From assembly GCF_041320605.1 (NCBI RefSeq), contig NZ_CP166679.1:1550001-1614000 (forward strand): a DNA stretch of 64,000 nucleotides. The letters run 5' to 3'. Below the pieces are notes generated by a model. It had not been told where the DNA came from. It saw only the letters and a list, made by a program, of their open reading frames with translations, and did not search any database. Origin of the DNA: Arenibacter antarcticus. Lineage in GTDB: Bacteria > Bacteroidota > Bacteroidia > Flavobacteriales > Flavobacteriaceae. Positions 23,301-32,185 of this stretch are shown here, piece after piece; the stretch's first letter is position 1, and each line of letters opens with the position of its first letter. A program made the translations under genes and the position numbers.

Positions 23301-24815
23301 TTATTTTAAGCTTGAAATGGCCTTATTTATTCGATCGATACTCTCCTGTTGTCCTATTAATGCCAAAATATCAAACATATGGGGCCCTTTCATATCCCCA
23401 ACGGTAATAAGTCGCAGTGGGGGCATAACCTTGCCAAAGGACAAACCTTGTTCTCCGATCCATTCTTTTACTTTGGCCTCCAAATTTTCGGAAGAAAAAT
23501 CTGATATAGATCCCAGCATGGCAACCAATTGTTCCATAATTGCAGCGGAATCTTCCTTCCATTGTTTCTTGACCGCTTTTTCATTATAGGATTCGGGAGC
23601 CACAAAGAAATAATCTCCCAATTCCCAAAAATCCTGAATAAAGGTAGCGCGTTCTTTTATAAGGACTACCACCTGTTTCACATAAGAAATATTCAACCGT
23701 TCTTCAGCTATTTGGAACTCGGAACTTCGCAGTATTTCACTAAAACCTTCGGCCAATTCCAAAGCGTCCCTATCTTGCATATACTGTTGATTATACCATT
23801 TGGTCTTATCTGGGTCAAATCGCGCTCCAGAACTGTTTACCCTATCCAAATCGAACGAGGCAATCAATTCCTCCATAGAAAATAATTCCTGCTCAGTACC
23901 TGGATTCCAGCCCAATAGCGCCAAGAAATTGACCACAGATTCAGGGAAATAGCCAGACTCCCTATATCCAATAGATTCCTTCCAAGTTAAGGGGAAAACT
24001 GGAAACCCCAACTTTTCACCATCACGTTTGCTCAATTTTCCCTTACCAACCGGTTTCATGATCAAAGGCAAATGTGCAAATTGCGGCACATCCCAACCAA
24101 AAGCGTTATATAATTGTTGATGAAGGGCCATTGAAGGCAGCCATTCCTCCCCACGGATAACATGGGTTATTTCCATTAAGTGATCATCGACAATATTAGC
24201 CAAATGATAGGTAGGCATCCCGTCGCTTTTAAACAACACCTTATCATCTAAGATATTAGAATCGATCTCAATTTTGCCCCGCACCAAATCGCTTAAATGG
24301 ACGGCAGTATCGGTAGGTGTTTTAAAACGTATGACGTATTCCTCTCCAGCCGCAATTCTTTGATCTGTTGCCTCCTTGCTTAAGGATAGGGAATTAGACA
24401 ATTTTAACCTGTTATGATGATTGTATATAAAGGTTTTCCCTTTTTCTTCATGATCCTTCCTATGTGCATCCAACTCCTCACTGGTGTCAAACGCGTAATA
24501 GGCAGAACCATTTCCCAAAAGGATATCCGCATATTTCCGGTAAAGTTCCTTTCGATCGCTTTGTCTATAGGGACCATAAGCACCTTCTTTGCCGGGCCCC
24601 TCATCAAAGGGTATATTACACCAGTTTAAAGCATCTATAATATATTTTTCAGCGCCTTCCACATAGCGTTTCTGATCGGTATCTTCTATTCTCAATATAA
24701 AATCACCATTATGCTTTTTAGCAAATAGGTAATTAAATAATGCGGTACGTACCCCACCAATATGTAGCGGGCCAGTTGGACTTGGCGCAAAACGAACGCG
24801 TACTTTCTTAGTCAT
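23301..24815 (-). CDS. gltX: Glutamate--tRNA ligase
   Basis: 504 residues from the ATG at 24815. An in-frame start seven codons upstream is less likely, because a TATCTTTG promoter element (24834-24841) covers it and the family begins just before VRVRFAPSPTGPLHIGG. HIGH motif at about residue 14 and KLSKRDG (KMSKS) at about 256, then the helical anticodon-binding domain. It makes Glu-tRNA-Glu in the cytoplasm. No Gat amidotransferase genes are visible, and glnS is nearby. C-terminus SIDRINKAISSLK is normal. Confidence 0.97.
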   Translation of the reverse strand: MTKKVRVRFAPSPTGPLHIGGVRTALFNYLFAKKHNGDFILRIEDTDQKRYVEGAEKYIIDALNWCNIPFDEGPGKEGAYGPYRQSDRKELYRKYADILLGNGSAYYAFDTSEELDAHRKDHEEKGKTFIYNHHNRLKLSNSLSLSKEATDQRIAAGEEYVIRFKTPTDTAVHLSDLVRGKIEIDSNILDDKVLFKSDGMPTYHLANIVDDHLMEITHVIRGEEWLPSMALHQQLYNAFGWDVPQFAHLPLIMKPVGKGKLSKRDGEKLGFPVFPLTWKESIGYRESGYFPESVVNFLALLGWNPGTEQELFSMEELIASFDLDRVNSSGARFDPDKTKWYNQQYMQDRDALELAEGFSEILRSSEFQIAEERLNISYVKQVVVLIKERATFIQDFWELGDYFFVAPESYNEKAVKKQWKEDSAAIMEQLVAMLGSISDFSSENLEAKVKEWIGEQGLSFGKVMPPLRLITVGDMKGPHMFDILALIGQQESIDRINKAISSLK

Positions 24816-24833
24816 TGTATAATAATTTAATTG

Positions 24834-24841
24834 CAAAGATA
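24834..24841 (-). promoter_or_regulatory. Promoter -7 element of gltX
   Basis: The minus strand reads TATCTTTG (consensus TAnnTTTG), 18 bp before the ATG at 24815, the same spacing as for glnS. It predicts transcription starting near 24827 and so excludes the upstream ATG at 24836. Confidence 0.55.
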
Positions 24842-24933
24842 CACAATGTAGGATATTCTAAGCCTCCGTTTTAGCACCTACACAAGGGGCTAGGGGCCTT
24901 TTTTTCGTATCTTGGTATTAAAAATCGCGCATA

Positions 24934-27900
24934 TTGGACAATTACCAGAACATATTGAACAAGCTGAATACCTTTACTGCAAAGTTCTATACGAAAATGT
25001 TGCTAAAAGGGGTATTGCTGTTTTTGGCCATAGGCCTCCTTTTCTTCCTTTTGATATTGGGAATAGAATATTTTCTCTGGTTAAATTCTACCGGAAGACT
25101 ACTATTATTTCTAATCATTATCTCCACAGAAATCTTTTTGCTGATTAAATTTATAATAATTCCGCTACTATTTCTATTCCGATTAAAACGCGGACTAACC
25201 TACAAACAAGCATCACTACTAATAGGAAAACACTTTAAGGAAGTAGACGATAAGCTCTACAATTTACTAGATCTGACAGAAAGCAACAATAAGTCCGACT
25301 TACTAATAGCTAGTATAGAACAACGTTCAAATAATCTTACAGTAATTCCCTTTGTTAAGGCCATTGACCTACGGGAGAACTATAAATACCTAAAGTTTCT
25401 ATTGATCCCCATATTCCTATTAGGGTTAATATGGTTGTTTGGGGATATGGTATCTTTTATGGGATCCTACAAAAGGGTGGTAAATTACGATTTGGCCTAT
25501 GAGCCCCCGGCACCCTTTAAGTTCAACATCCTTACCAAAGACCTAAATGTCCTGGACAGTGAACCCTTTACCATCCAGGTCACCACAGAAGGCAAAATAA
25601 GACCGGAGGGTATATTTATGGTGAAAGAAGACAAGGAATTTATGTTGCAGCACACCGATGGAATTTATAGCTATGTATTTACGCCTCCAATAAAAAATAT
25701 AGCATTCCATTTCTCCGCCAACGGCATTAAATCCAAGAGTCTTATTCTAAATGTACTAAATACCCCAAGAATACAAGGTTTTGATATGGTCCTGAATTTT
25801 CCCGCCTACACCAAAAAAGCCCAGGAAACTCTACTGAGTACGGGTAATGTCACTCTACCAGAGGGGACTAAAATTGAATGGAAAATTAGGGCTATCCACA
25901 CCGAGGAGGTCATCTTAACCACTACGGATACCCTATTGAAATTTAAAAAAGACCAGAACAACTTCAATTTAAACCAAAAAGTATATTCTAATACCGAATA
26001 TAAAATTTCTACTTCCAACGCTGTGGTTCATGACTATGAAAATTTGGTGTATTCGCTTTCCGTGATCAAGGACGGATATCCAACCATACGTGTACAACAG
26101 CAGTTAGATTCCTTAGACCCGAATGTTTCTTACTACAAGGGAGAGGCCACCGACGATTATGAATTAAGCAAAATTAGATTGGTATATTATCCTTCGGAGA
26201 ATGAAACCTCACTTCAAAAAATGGAACTCTCTCAACCCAGGCAAAATTTTAATTCCTTTTATTACACTTTCCCTTCAGGTCTCAACCTACAACAGGGAAA
26301 GGAGTATAGTTTTTATTTCGAAGCTGTGGATAATGATGCCATAAATGGACCAAAATCGACCAAAAGTCAAGTTTTTACCACCAAATTCTTAGACGACAGT
26401 GAGCTCTTGGATCTAAATATACAGGCTAAAAAGGCAATCCTATCCAATATGGATAAAAACCTAGACAAGATTAAACAACAGCAAAAATCTTTAGAACAAC
26501 TCAACAGGGAGCAAAAGGAGAAAGAGCGATTGAGTTTCAATGATCAAAATAAAATTAAGGATTATTTAAAAAAACAGGAACAACAGGAAAACCTGATGAA
26601 GCGATTCCGAAATGAACTTAAGGATAATTTAAAACAGACCGAGAAGGATGACAAACTGAATAAAATGCTCCAGGAGCGAATAGAACGGCAGGATATTGAA
26701 GCCAGAAAGAACGAAAAGCTTCTGGAGGAACTAAAGCAATTAACCGATAAAATCAGCAAAGAAGATCTAAGCAAACGCTTAGAAGAATTTGGGAATAAAC
26801 AAAAAAACAGCCAGCGAAATCTGGAACAGTTATTAGAATTGACCAAACGGTATTATGTAGAGGAGAAGATAAACCAATTGGGCAATAACTTAAGAGAGCT
26901 GGCTATAGCACAGGATACATTGGCCGGAAAGGACACAAAAACCGATAATTCTCCTGAGCAACAACAAGAACTCAATAAGAAATTTGAAGGTATCTCAGAA
27001 GAATTGGAAGAGATCCAAAAAGACAACGAGAGTCTTAAAAAACCCATATCCTTAAAAATCGACAAAACAAAACAAGCATCGATTAAGAAAGACCAAGAAG
27101 ATGCCTTAGAGGAACTGAAGGATCGCCAAGAAGAGAAGGACACTGAAAACGATAGTGAAACGAAGCCTTCTAGCAAAGCAAGATCAAAACAAAAATCAGC
27201 CGCCCAAAAGATGAAAGAAATGGGAGAGCAATTACAAAAATCCGCGGCCAGTTCTGGGGAATCCTCCATGACCGAAGATGCGGAAGTACTACGTCAGGTA
27301 TTGGACAATCTTATTACATTTTCTTTCGCGCAGGAGCAACTGTACAACGGTTTAAAAAAGGTGGACCTAACCTCCAATCTTTTTAGCGGAACAGTAAAAA
27401 AACAACAGGAACTAAGGGAGTTATTTACCCACGTAGACGACAGTTTATTTGCACTATCACTAAGGCAGGCCGACATATCAGAAATGGTAAACGAGCAGAT
27501 CATTGAAGTGTACTACAATGTAGATAAGGCTTTAGAAAATTTGGCAGAAAGTCAATTTTACCAAGGAGCTTCCTATCAAAAATATGTATTAAACGCAACC
27601 AACGTATTAACTGATCTCCTAGCTAATATTTTGGAAAACATGCAACAACAGATGCAGTCCAGCTCTAGAAAGGGAAAAGGTTCCGATTTTCAATTACCAG
27701 ATATTATCCTAGGACAAAAACAGCTACAAGAAAAAATGGAGGAGATGGGACAGGGGCCTCCAAAGGAGGGTAAAGATGGTAGAGATGGAAAAGCTGGTAA
27801 GGATGGGAAAAACAAACCTGGAGAAAATGGAGCACCTAAAGATGGTGATAATGGTCAATCGCAAGGAGAAGGGAAGAGCAACAACAACAACAACAATGGC

Positions 27901-28362
27901 AAGGACGGTAAAGAAAATAGCACGGGAAGCGGTCCAAATGAAGCTGAATTACAGGAAATATATGAGATTTACAAGGAGCAACAAAACCTTCGCGAGCAAC
28001 TGGAAAAGCAACTAAAATCACTCATCAATAACGATGATCGAAAATTAGGGGAGAAGCTGGCAAAACAAATGGAAGAATTCCAGAACCAATTATTGGAAAA
28101 TGGCATTACCCAAGAGACCTTAAGTCAAATGAACAACTTAAATTATCAATTAATGAAGTTGGAAAACGCAAACATGGAGCAGGGGGAAAAAGAAGAGAGG
28201 GAGAGTAAGACTGCAAGTGATAAATTCCAAAATCCATTATTGAGCACACCAGAAGTATTTAAGAAAACCGAAAACGATGTTGAGATTTTAAATCGACAAG
28301 CACTACCTTTGCGCCAAAGTTATAAAAACAAGGTTAAGGATTATTTTAGAAGCGATGATTGA
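24934..28362 (+). CDS. DUF4175 family membrane-anchored coiled-coil protein
   Basis: 1,142 residues starting at a TTG. This start keeps the N-terminus usual for the family (MDNYQNILNKLNTF) and two membrane helices (about 24-47 and 53-80); the first ATG lies 21 codons in. A third hydrophobic segment is at about 150-170. After a beta-rich periplasmic-type part (about 180-490) come about 600 residues of Gln/Glu/Lys-rich coiled coil. A short collagen-like Gly-X-Y stretch (GKDGRDGKAGKDGK, about 948-961) and an Asn run are embedded in it. Bacteroidota have such a gene near ybeY/mnmG; its role is unknown, possibly in the envelope. It overlaps ybeY by 8 bp, so the two are probably translationally coupled. 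A TATCTTGG at 24908-24915 could be its -7 element. Confidence 0.9.
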   Translation: MDNYQNILNKLNTFTAKFYTKMLLKGVLLFLAIGLLFFLLILGIEYFLWLNSTGRLLLFLIIISTEIFLLIKFIIIPLLFLFRLKRGLTYKQASLLIGKHFKEVDDKLYNLLDLTESNNKSDLLIASIEQRSNNLTVIPFVKAIDLRENYKYLKFLLIPIFLLGLIWLFGDMVSFMGSYKRVVNYDLAYEPPAPFKFNILTKDLNVLDSEPFTIQVTTEGKIRPEGIFMVKEDKEFMLQHTDGIYSYVFTPPIKNIAFHFSANGIKSKSLILNVLNTPRIQGFDMVLNFPAYTKKAQETLLSTGNVTLPEGTKIEWKIRAIHTEEVILTTTDTLLKFKKDQNNFNLNQKVYSNTEYKISTSNAVVHDYENLVYSLSVIKDGYPTIRVQQQLDSLDPNVSYYKGEATDDYELSKIRLVYYPSENETSLQKMELSQPRQNFNSFYYTFPSGLNLQQGKEYSFYFEAVDNDAINGPKSTKSQVFTTKFLDDSELLDLNIQAKKAILSNMDKNLDKIKQQQKSLEQLNREQKEKERLSFNDQNKIKDYLKKQEQQENLMKRFRNELKDNLKQTEKDDKLNKMLQERIERQDIEARKNEKLLEELKQLTDKISKEDLSKRLEEFGNKQKNSQRNLEQLLELTKRYYVEEKINQLGNNLRELAIAQDTLAGKDTKTDNSPEQQQELNKKFEGISEELEEIQKDNESLKKPISLKIDKTKQASIKKDQEDALEELKDRQEEKDTENDSETKPSSKARSKQKSAAQKMKEMGEQLQKSAASSGESSMTEDAEVLRQVLDNLITFSFAQEQLYNGLKKVDLTSNLFSGTVKKQQELRELFTHVDDSLFALSLRQADISEMVNEQIIEVYYNVDKALENLAESQFYQGASYQKYVLNATNVLTDLLANILENMQQQMQSSSRKGKGSDFQLPDIILGQKQLQEKMEEMGQGPPKEGKDGRDGKAGKDGKNKPGENGAPKDGDNGQSQGEGKSNNNNNNGKDGKENSTGSGPNEAELQEIYEIYKEQQNLREQLEKQLKSLINNDDRKLGEKLAKQMEEFQNQLLENGITQETLSQMNNLNYQLMKLENANMEQGEKEERESKTASDKFQNPLLSTPEVFKKTENDVEILNRQALPLRQSYKNKVKDYFRSDD

Positions 28363-28777
28363 TTACCATTATTTAACGGACTTTGAGATAAAAGAAGAGG
28401 CCGAGTATACCGATTGGATACATAGGATAATAACTTCCGAAAATGGCCTACAAAGGCAACTGGATTTTATTTTTTGCAGCGACGAATATCTTCTGAAAAT
28501 CAATCAAGATTATTTGCAGCATGATACGTTTACGGACATCATTACATTTCCCTATGGTGATGACCAAGGCATTATTGCTGGCGACATTTTTATTTCAGTA
28601 GACAGGGTAAAGGAAAACGCACAAACCTTTGAGGTGAATTTTGACTCTGAAATGCGTCGCGTAATTGCGCATGGCTTGCTACACCTGTTAGGTTTTGGTG
28701 ACAAAAGCGACCAAGAGGCGAAGAAAATGAGGGAGAAAGAAAATGAAAAACTAAAAATGTTCCACGTGGAACACTAG
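28355..28777 (+). CDS. ybeY: Endoribonuclease YbeY (rRNA maturation factor)
   Basis: 140 residues. YbeY is a metal-dependent endoribonuclease in 16S rRNA 3'-end maturation and ribosome quality control. The signature reads HGLLHLLGFGDKSDQE (about 109-124). The first two His zinc ligands are present; the third His of the canonical H-x3-H-x5-H is Asp here, a variant I believe is usual in Bacteroidota. The DTFTDIITFPY segment is typical. It overlaps the end of the DUF4175 gene by 8 bp and lies 6 bp before mnmG. Its last codons (MFHVEH) are written by a parS-like palindrome. Confidence 0.94.
   Translation: MIDYHYLTDFEIKEEAEYTDWIHRIITSENGLQRQLDFIFCSDEYLLKINQDYLQHDTFTDIITFPYGDDQGIIAGDIFISVDRVKENAQTFEVNFDSEMRRVIAHGLLHLLGFGDKSDQEAKKMREKENEKLKMFHVEH
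28758..28773. promoter_or_regulatory. parS-like centromere site 1, inside the ybeY 3' end
   Basis: TGTTCCACGTGGAACA is a perfect 16-bp palindrome and a close match to the widely conserved ParB-binding parS sequence (TGTTTCACGTGAAACA type). It is within coding sequence, ends 4 bp before the end of ybeY and lies 10 bp before the mnmG ATG. parAB genes are not in the window. Confidence 0.8.
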
Positions 28778-28783
28778 AAAATT

Positions 28784-30652
28784 ATGTTTGACAAAGAATA
28801 CGATGTTATAGTAGTAGGAGCTGGACACGCAGGGGCAGAAGCTGCCGCGGCGGCTGCCAATCTGGGATCAAAGACTCTTCTGATTACCATGAACCTCCAA
28901 ACCATAGGACAGATGTCTTGCAACCCCGCAATGGGCGGAATAGCAAAAGGACAGATTGTTAGGGAAATTGATGCCCTTGGTGGATACAGCGGAATAATCA
29001 CCGATAAAAGTGCTATTCAATTTAAGATGCTCAACAAAAGTAAGGGACCTGCCATGTGGAGTCCTAGAGCGCAAAGTGATAGGATGCGGTTTGCAGAGGA
29101 GTGGCGCATAGCGCTAGAGAATACTCCCAATGTAGATTTTTATCAGGAAATGGTTTCAGGATTATTAGTCGAAGGCACTAAAATAGTGGGTGTAAAAACT
29201 TCTTTGGGTTTGGAAATAAAATCCAAATCCGTAGTACTAACCAACGGAACATTCCTTAACGGTTTAATCCATATTGGAAACAAACAATTTGGAGGGGGAA
29301 GAGCAGGGGAAAAGGCATCAACCGGAATTACCGAACAACTGCTTTCCTTTGGATTTGATAGTGGACGAATGAAAACCGGAACCCCTCCAAGGGTAGATGG
29401 TAGGTCCTTAGATTACTCCGCGATGATCCCACAGCCTGGAGATATAAATCCCGATAAATTCTCCTATTTAGACACCAAAGCACTCACCACACAACGAGAC
29501 TGTCATATGTCGCACACCAGTGCTCTGGTGCATGATTTATTACGCGAAGGGTTTGACCGGTCGCCAATGTTCAATGGCAGAATTAAAAGTTTAGGGCCAC
29601 GATACTGCCCCTCCATAGAAGACAAAATAAATAGATTTGCGGATAAGGACAGCCACCAACTATTCGTAGAGCCTGAAGGATGGAATACTGTAGAAGTTTA
29701 CGTAAACGGTTTCTCAACCTCCTTACCAGAAGACATACAATTTAAAGCTCTACGTTCTGTAAAAGGATTTGAAAAGGTAAAGTTTTTTAGACCTGGATAC
29801 GCTATTGAATACGATTATTTTCCACCCACACAATTAAAACACACGCTTGAAACAAAACTAATAGACAACCTATATTTCGCAGGACAAATAAATGGGACCA
29901 CCGGTTACGAAGAAGCAGCGTCCCAAGGATTAATGGCTGGAATAAATGCACACTTAAAAATAAATGAAAAAGATCCATTTATACTACAAAGAGATGAGGC
30001 TTATATTGGAGTTTTAGTAGATGATTTAATCACAAAAGGAACAGAAGAACCTTATAGGATGTTTACCTCTAGAGCAGAATATAGAACGCTTTTACGACAA
30101 GATAATGCAGATTTAAGACTCACTCCAATGAGCTATAAAATTGGCCTAGCCTCAAAAGAAAGATTGGTGCGAATGGAGCAAAAAGAACGGGAGTCTGATT
30201 CATTTGTACAGTTTTTTAGGGAAACCAGTTTTGTTCCCGATGACATAAATCCTATCCTAGACCAATTGGATTCCTCCCTGGTAAAACAACCAGACAAAAT
30301 GTTTAAGGTATTCTCAAGGCCTAAAGTAACTATGGATCACATGAAGGAATTAGAACCTGTATCCAACTATATCAATGAAAACAAATTGGGTAGGGAAGTG
30401 TTAGAACAAACCGAAATTCAGGTTAAATATGCCGGTTATATTGCTAAAGAAAAAAACAACGCAGACAAACTTCAACGTTTAGAAAATATAAAAATTCCGG
30501 ATAATTTTGACTACAGTAAACTAAAATCTTTATCCTTTGAAGCAAGAGAAAAACTAAAATCCATTAAACCCGTAAGCATCTCACAGGCATCAAGAATAAG
30601 CGGAGTATCTCCTAGTGACATCAGCGTGCTTCTTGTGTATATGGGTAGGTAA
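28784..30652 (+). CDS. mnmG: tRNA uridine-5-carboxymethylaminomethyl modification enzyme MnmG (GidA)
   Basis: 622 residues, normal length. With MnmE it installs the cmnm5/nm5 group on wobble U34 of tRNAs, using FAD, NADH and methylenetetrahydrofolate. FAD dinucleotide-binding motif YDVIVVGAGHAGAEAA at 6-21; family signatures GQMSCNPAMGGIAKGQIVRE (about 47-66) and MKTGTPPRVDG (about 198-208); C-terminal helical MnmE/tRNA-binding domain ends ISGVSPSDISVLLVYMGR. Classic origin-proximal gene (gidA). It is preceded by one parS-like site and followed by another in a palindrome that can also act as a terminator. Confidence 0.98.
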   Translation: MFDKEYDVIVVGAGHAGAEAAAAAANLGSKTLLITMNLQTIGQMSCNPAMGGIAKGQIVREIDALGGYSGIITDKSAIQFKMLNKSKGPAMWSPRAQSDRMRFAEEWRIALENTPNVDFYQEMVSGLLVEGTKIVGVKTSLGLEIKSKSVVLTNGTFLNGLIHIGNKQFGGGRAGEKASTGITEQLLSFGFDSGRMKTGTPPRVDGRSLDYSAMIPQPGDINPDKFSYLDTKALTTQRDCHMSHTSALVHDLLREGFDRSPMFNGRIKSLGPRYCPSIEDKINRFADKDSHQLFVEPEGWNTVEVYVNGFSTSLPEDIQFKALRSVKGFEKVKFFRPGYAIEYDYFPPTQLKHTLETKLIDNLYFAGQINGTTGYEEAASQGLMAGINAHLKINEKDPFILQRDEAYIGVLVDDLITKGTEEPYRMFTSRAEYRTLLRQDNADLRLTPMSYKIGLASKERLVRMEQKERESDSFVQFFRETSFVPDDINPILDQLDSSLVKQPDKMFKVFSRPKVTMDHMKELEPVSNYINENKLGREVLEQTEIQVKYAGYIAKEKNNADKLQRLENIKIPDNFDYSKLKSLSFEAREKLKSIKPVSISQASRISGVSPSDISVLLVYMGR

Positions 30653-30708
30653 CATTGAAGAGGGAAGAACAACTCAACAAAGATTACATTATAGTAAACA
30701 TCTCATTT

Positions 30709-30744
30709 AAAAGTCGATTGTTCCACGTGGAACAATCGACTTTT
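30709..30744. terminator. 36-bp perfect palindrome: mnmG terminator candidate containing parS-like site
   Basis: Every base from 30709 to 30726 pairs with 30744 to 30727. The plus strand continues with T at 30745, giving a T-tract from 30741 to 30745 and A residues on the other side. As RNA it would fold into a long hairpin with T-tract, 57 bp after the mnmG stop. The central 16 bp are the parS-like sequence. Confidence 0.7.
30719..30734. promoter_or_regulatory. parS-like centromere site 2
   Basis: A second identical copy of TGTTCCACGTGGAACA, 1,961 bp from the first, so the two bracket mnmG. It sits at the centre of a longer perfect palindrome. Confidence 0.82.
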
Positions 30745-31065
30745 TCAATGATAAAACATTATAAATCAATAATATATACCTTAGTAAAGGCAGGAGTACC
30801 TCATAAGTAGCCTATTAAAGGGGGTCTTATCCTGATATTTTACACTTCTTCCCCAAATCTCAAATTCATGTACCTGAACATGTCAAAATAAAAATAGAAA
30901 AGGCACAATAACACTAATAACATCCACTAAGAAAAAGTATATTGATTGCCCCTAATAACACCAACTTTAATTAGGTATAAACAAAAAGATATTACCATTT
31001 AAAAAGAACTTTTTTTGCCTTTCAATTTAAAGTATCTTAGCCCCATAAATATTTTATTTCTAAAA

Positions 31066-31902
31066 ATGAAATCCAAGGAATTCTATCTAGAGTGTAAAGA
31101 CCATTCCGTAAGTGGAGAAACCTTTAGGCTGACATACGACCACAACAAGGATATGTTGGTTACCGAAACACGACCAGAAAACCTGGAAGAATATTACAAA
31201 AGTGAGGCATATATTTCTCATACTGATTCTAACAAAACAGTAATTGAAAAATTATATCAGGCAGTAAAAATAGTTAACCTTAAAAGCAAGACTCAACTAA
31301 TAAACAAATATTCCAATGACGAAAAATGTCTCTTGGATGTTGGTGCGGGAACAGGAGATTTTTTAATCGCAGCACAAAAAAAAGGATGGAAAACAATAGG
31401 AGTAGAGCCCAACCATAAAGCAAGGGAAAAGGCAAAAGAAAAAGGAGTGGAAGTAGTAGCGCATCTCGAAACAGTGGCAAAAAAGAAATTTAATACAATT
31501 ACCTTATGGCATGTTTTAGAACACCTTCCTGACCTAGAGGAACAAATAAAAGTATTAACAGGCCTCCTCTCGGAAAATGGTACCCTTATAATAGCAGTAC
31601 CCAATTACAAATCATATGACGCTATTCACTACAAACAATATTGGGCGGCATTTGATGTACCTCGACACCTTTGGCACTTTTCAAAACAAAGTATCGAAGT
31701 ACTTTTTGGAGAACATGGCTTTAAGATCATAAAAACCAAACCCATGCTTTATGATGCATTTTACGTATCTATTTTATCTGAAAAATATAAATCAAAGAAA
31801 CAGCGTTTTATAAAAGCACTTTGGATTGGATTAAAGTCAAATTTCCTAGGATGGCGCTCTAAGGAGTATTCCTCACATATTTATATACTAAAAAAAGAGT
31901 AA
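31066..31902 (+). CDS. Class I SAM-dependent methyltransferase
   Basis: 278 residues from the ATG at 31066. A TTG 51 bp upstream is open but overlaps the likely promoter. SAM-binding motif I is LLDVGAGTGDFL (about 87-98), followed by TIGVEPNHKAREKA (motif II). TLWHVLEHLPDLEEQIK fits motif IV, and FDVPRHLWHFSKQSIEVLF matches the Methyltransf_23 group that acts on small molecules, lipids or sugars. Substrate not deducible. It lacks the Cys pattern of ArsM, so it is probably not the arsenite methyltransferase of the nearby arsenosugar-type cluster. A homologous gene after mnmG is common in Flavobacteriaceae, to my recollection. Confidence 0.85.
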   Translation: MKSKEFYLECKDHSVSGETFRLTYDHNKDMLVTETRPENLEEYYKSEAYISHTDSNKTVIEKLYQAVKIVNLKSKTQLINKYSNDEKCLLDVGAGTGDFLIAAQKKGWKTIGVEPNHKAREKAKEKGVEVVAHLETVAKKKFNTITLWHVLEHLPDLEEQIKVLTGLLSENGTLIIAVPNYKSYDAIHYKQYWAAFDVPRHLWHFSKQSIEVLFGEHGFKIIKTKPMLYDAFYVSILSEKYKSKKQRFIKALWIGLKSNFLGWRSKEYSSHIYILKKE

Positions 31903-32185
31903 AACGAATTTTAAAGCCATCTTAGAATACAACACCGCGTTAATTAACCATTACACCACTTAATCCTATACTCGCTCTTAAAACCGATATAACATAGCTC
32001 TTTTTCATAGTTAAAATCTATTTATATCTATTTTACAATACAAAAAACCAATAATACGTTTTACTATAAAAAAAGAAGAAAGGGACCCAAAACTAAAATC
32101 TTAACAAGAAAACAGGAATACCAACAATTTTTCTCAAATAATAAAAAACCTTTTATACTTTTACTCAAAATTTAAAAAAACAGAA

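Larger units (their letters stand above)
30653..31065. other. 413-bp gap after mnmG
   Basis: Contains the 36-bp palindrome with parS-like site 2. The rest is AT-rich with no coding frame. Near the right end, TTTTTTTG (31010-31017) and TATCTTAG (31033-31040) could form a weak promoter (15-bp spacing, one mismatch) for the methyltransferase starting at 31066. Confidence 0.5.

Noticed and set aside
31066-31902. The methyltransferase as the missing ArsM
   Set aside because: It has the Methyltransf_23 layout and no conserved Cys set for arsenite binding, and is separated from the cluster by the OmpH-like gene and terminator.
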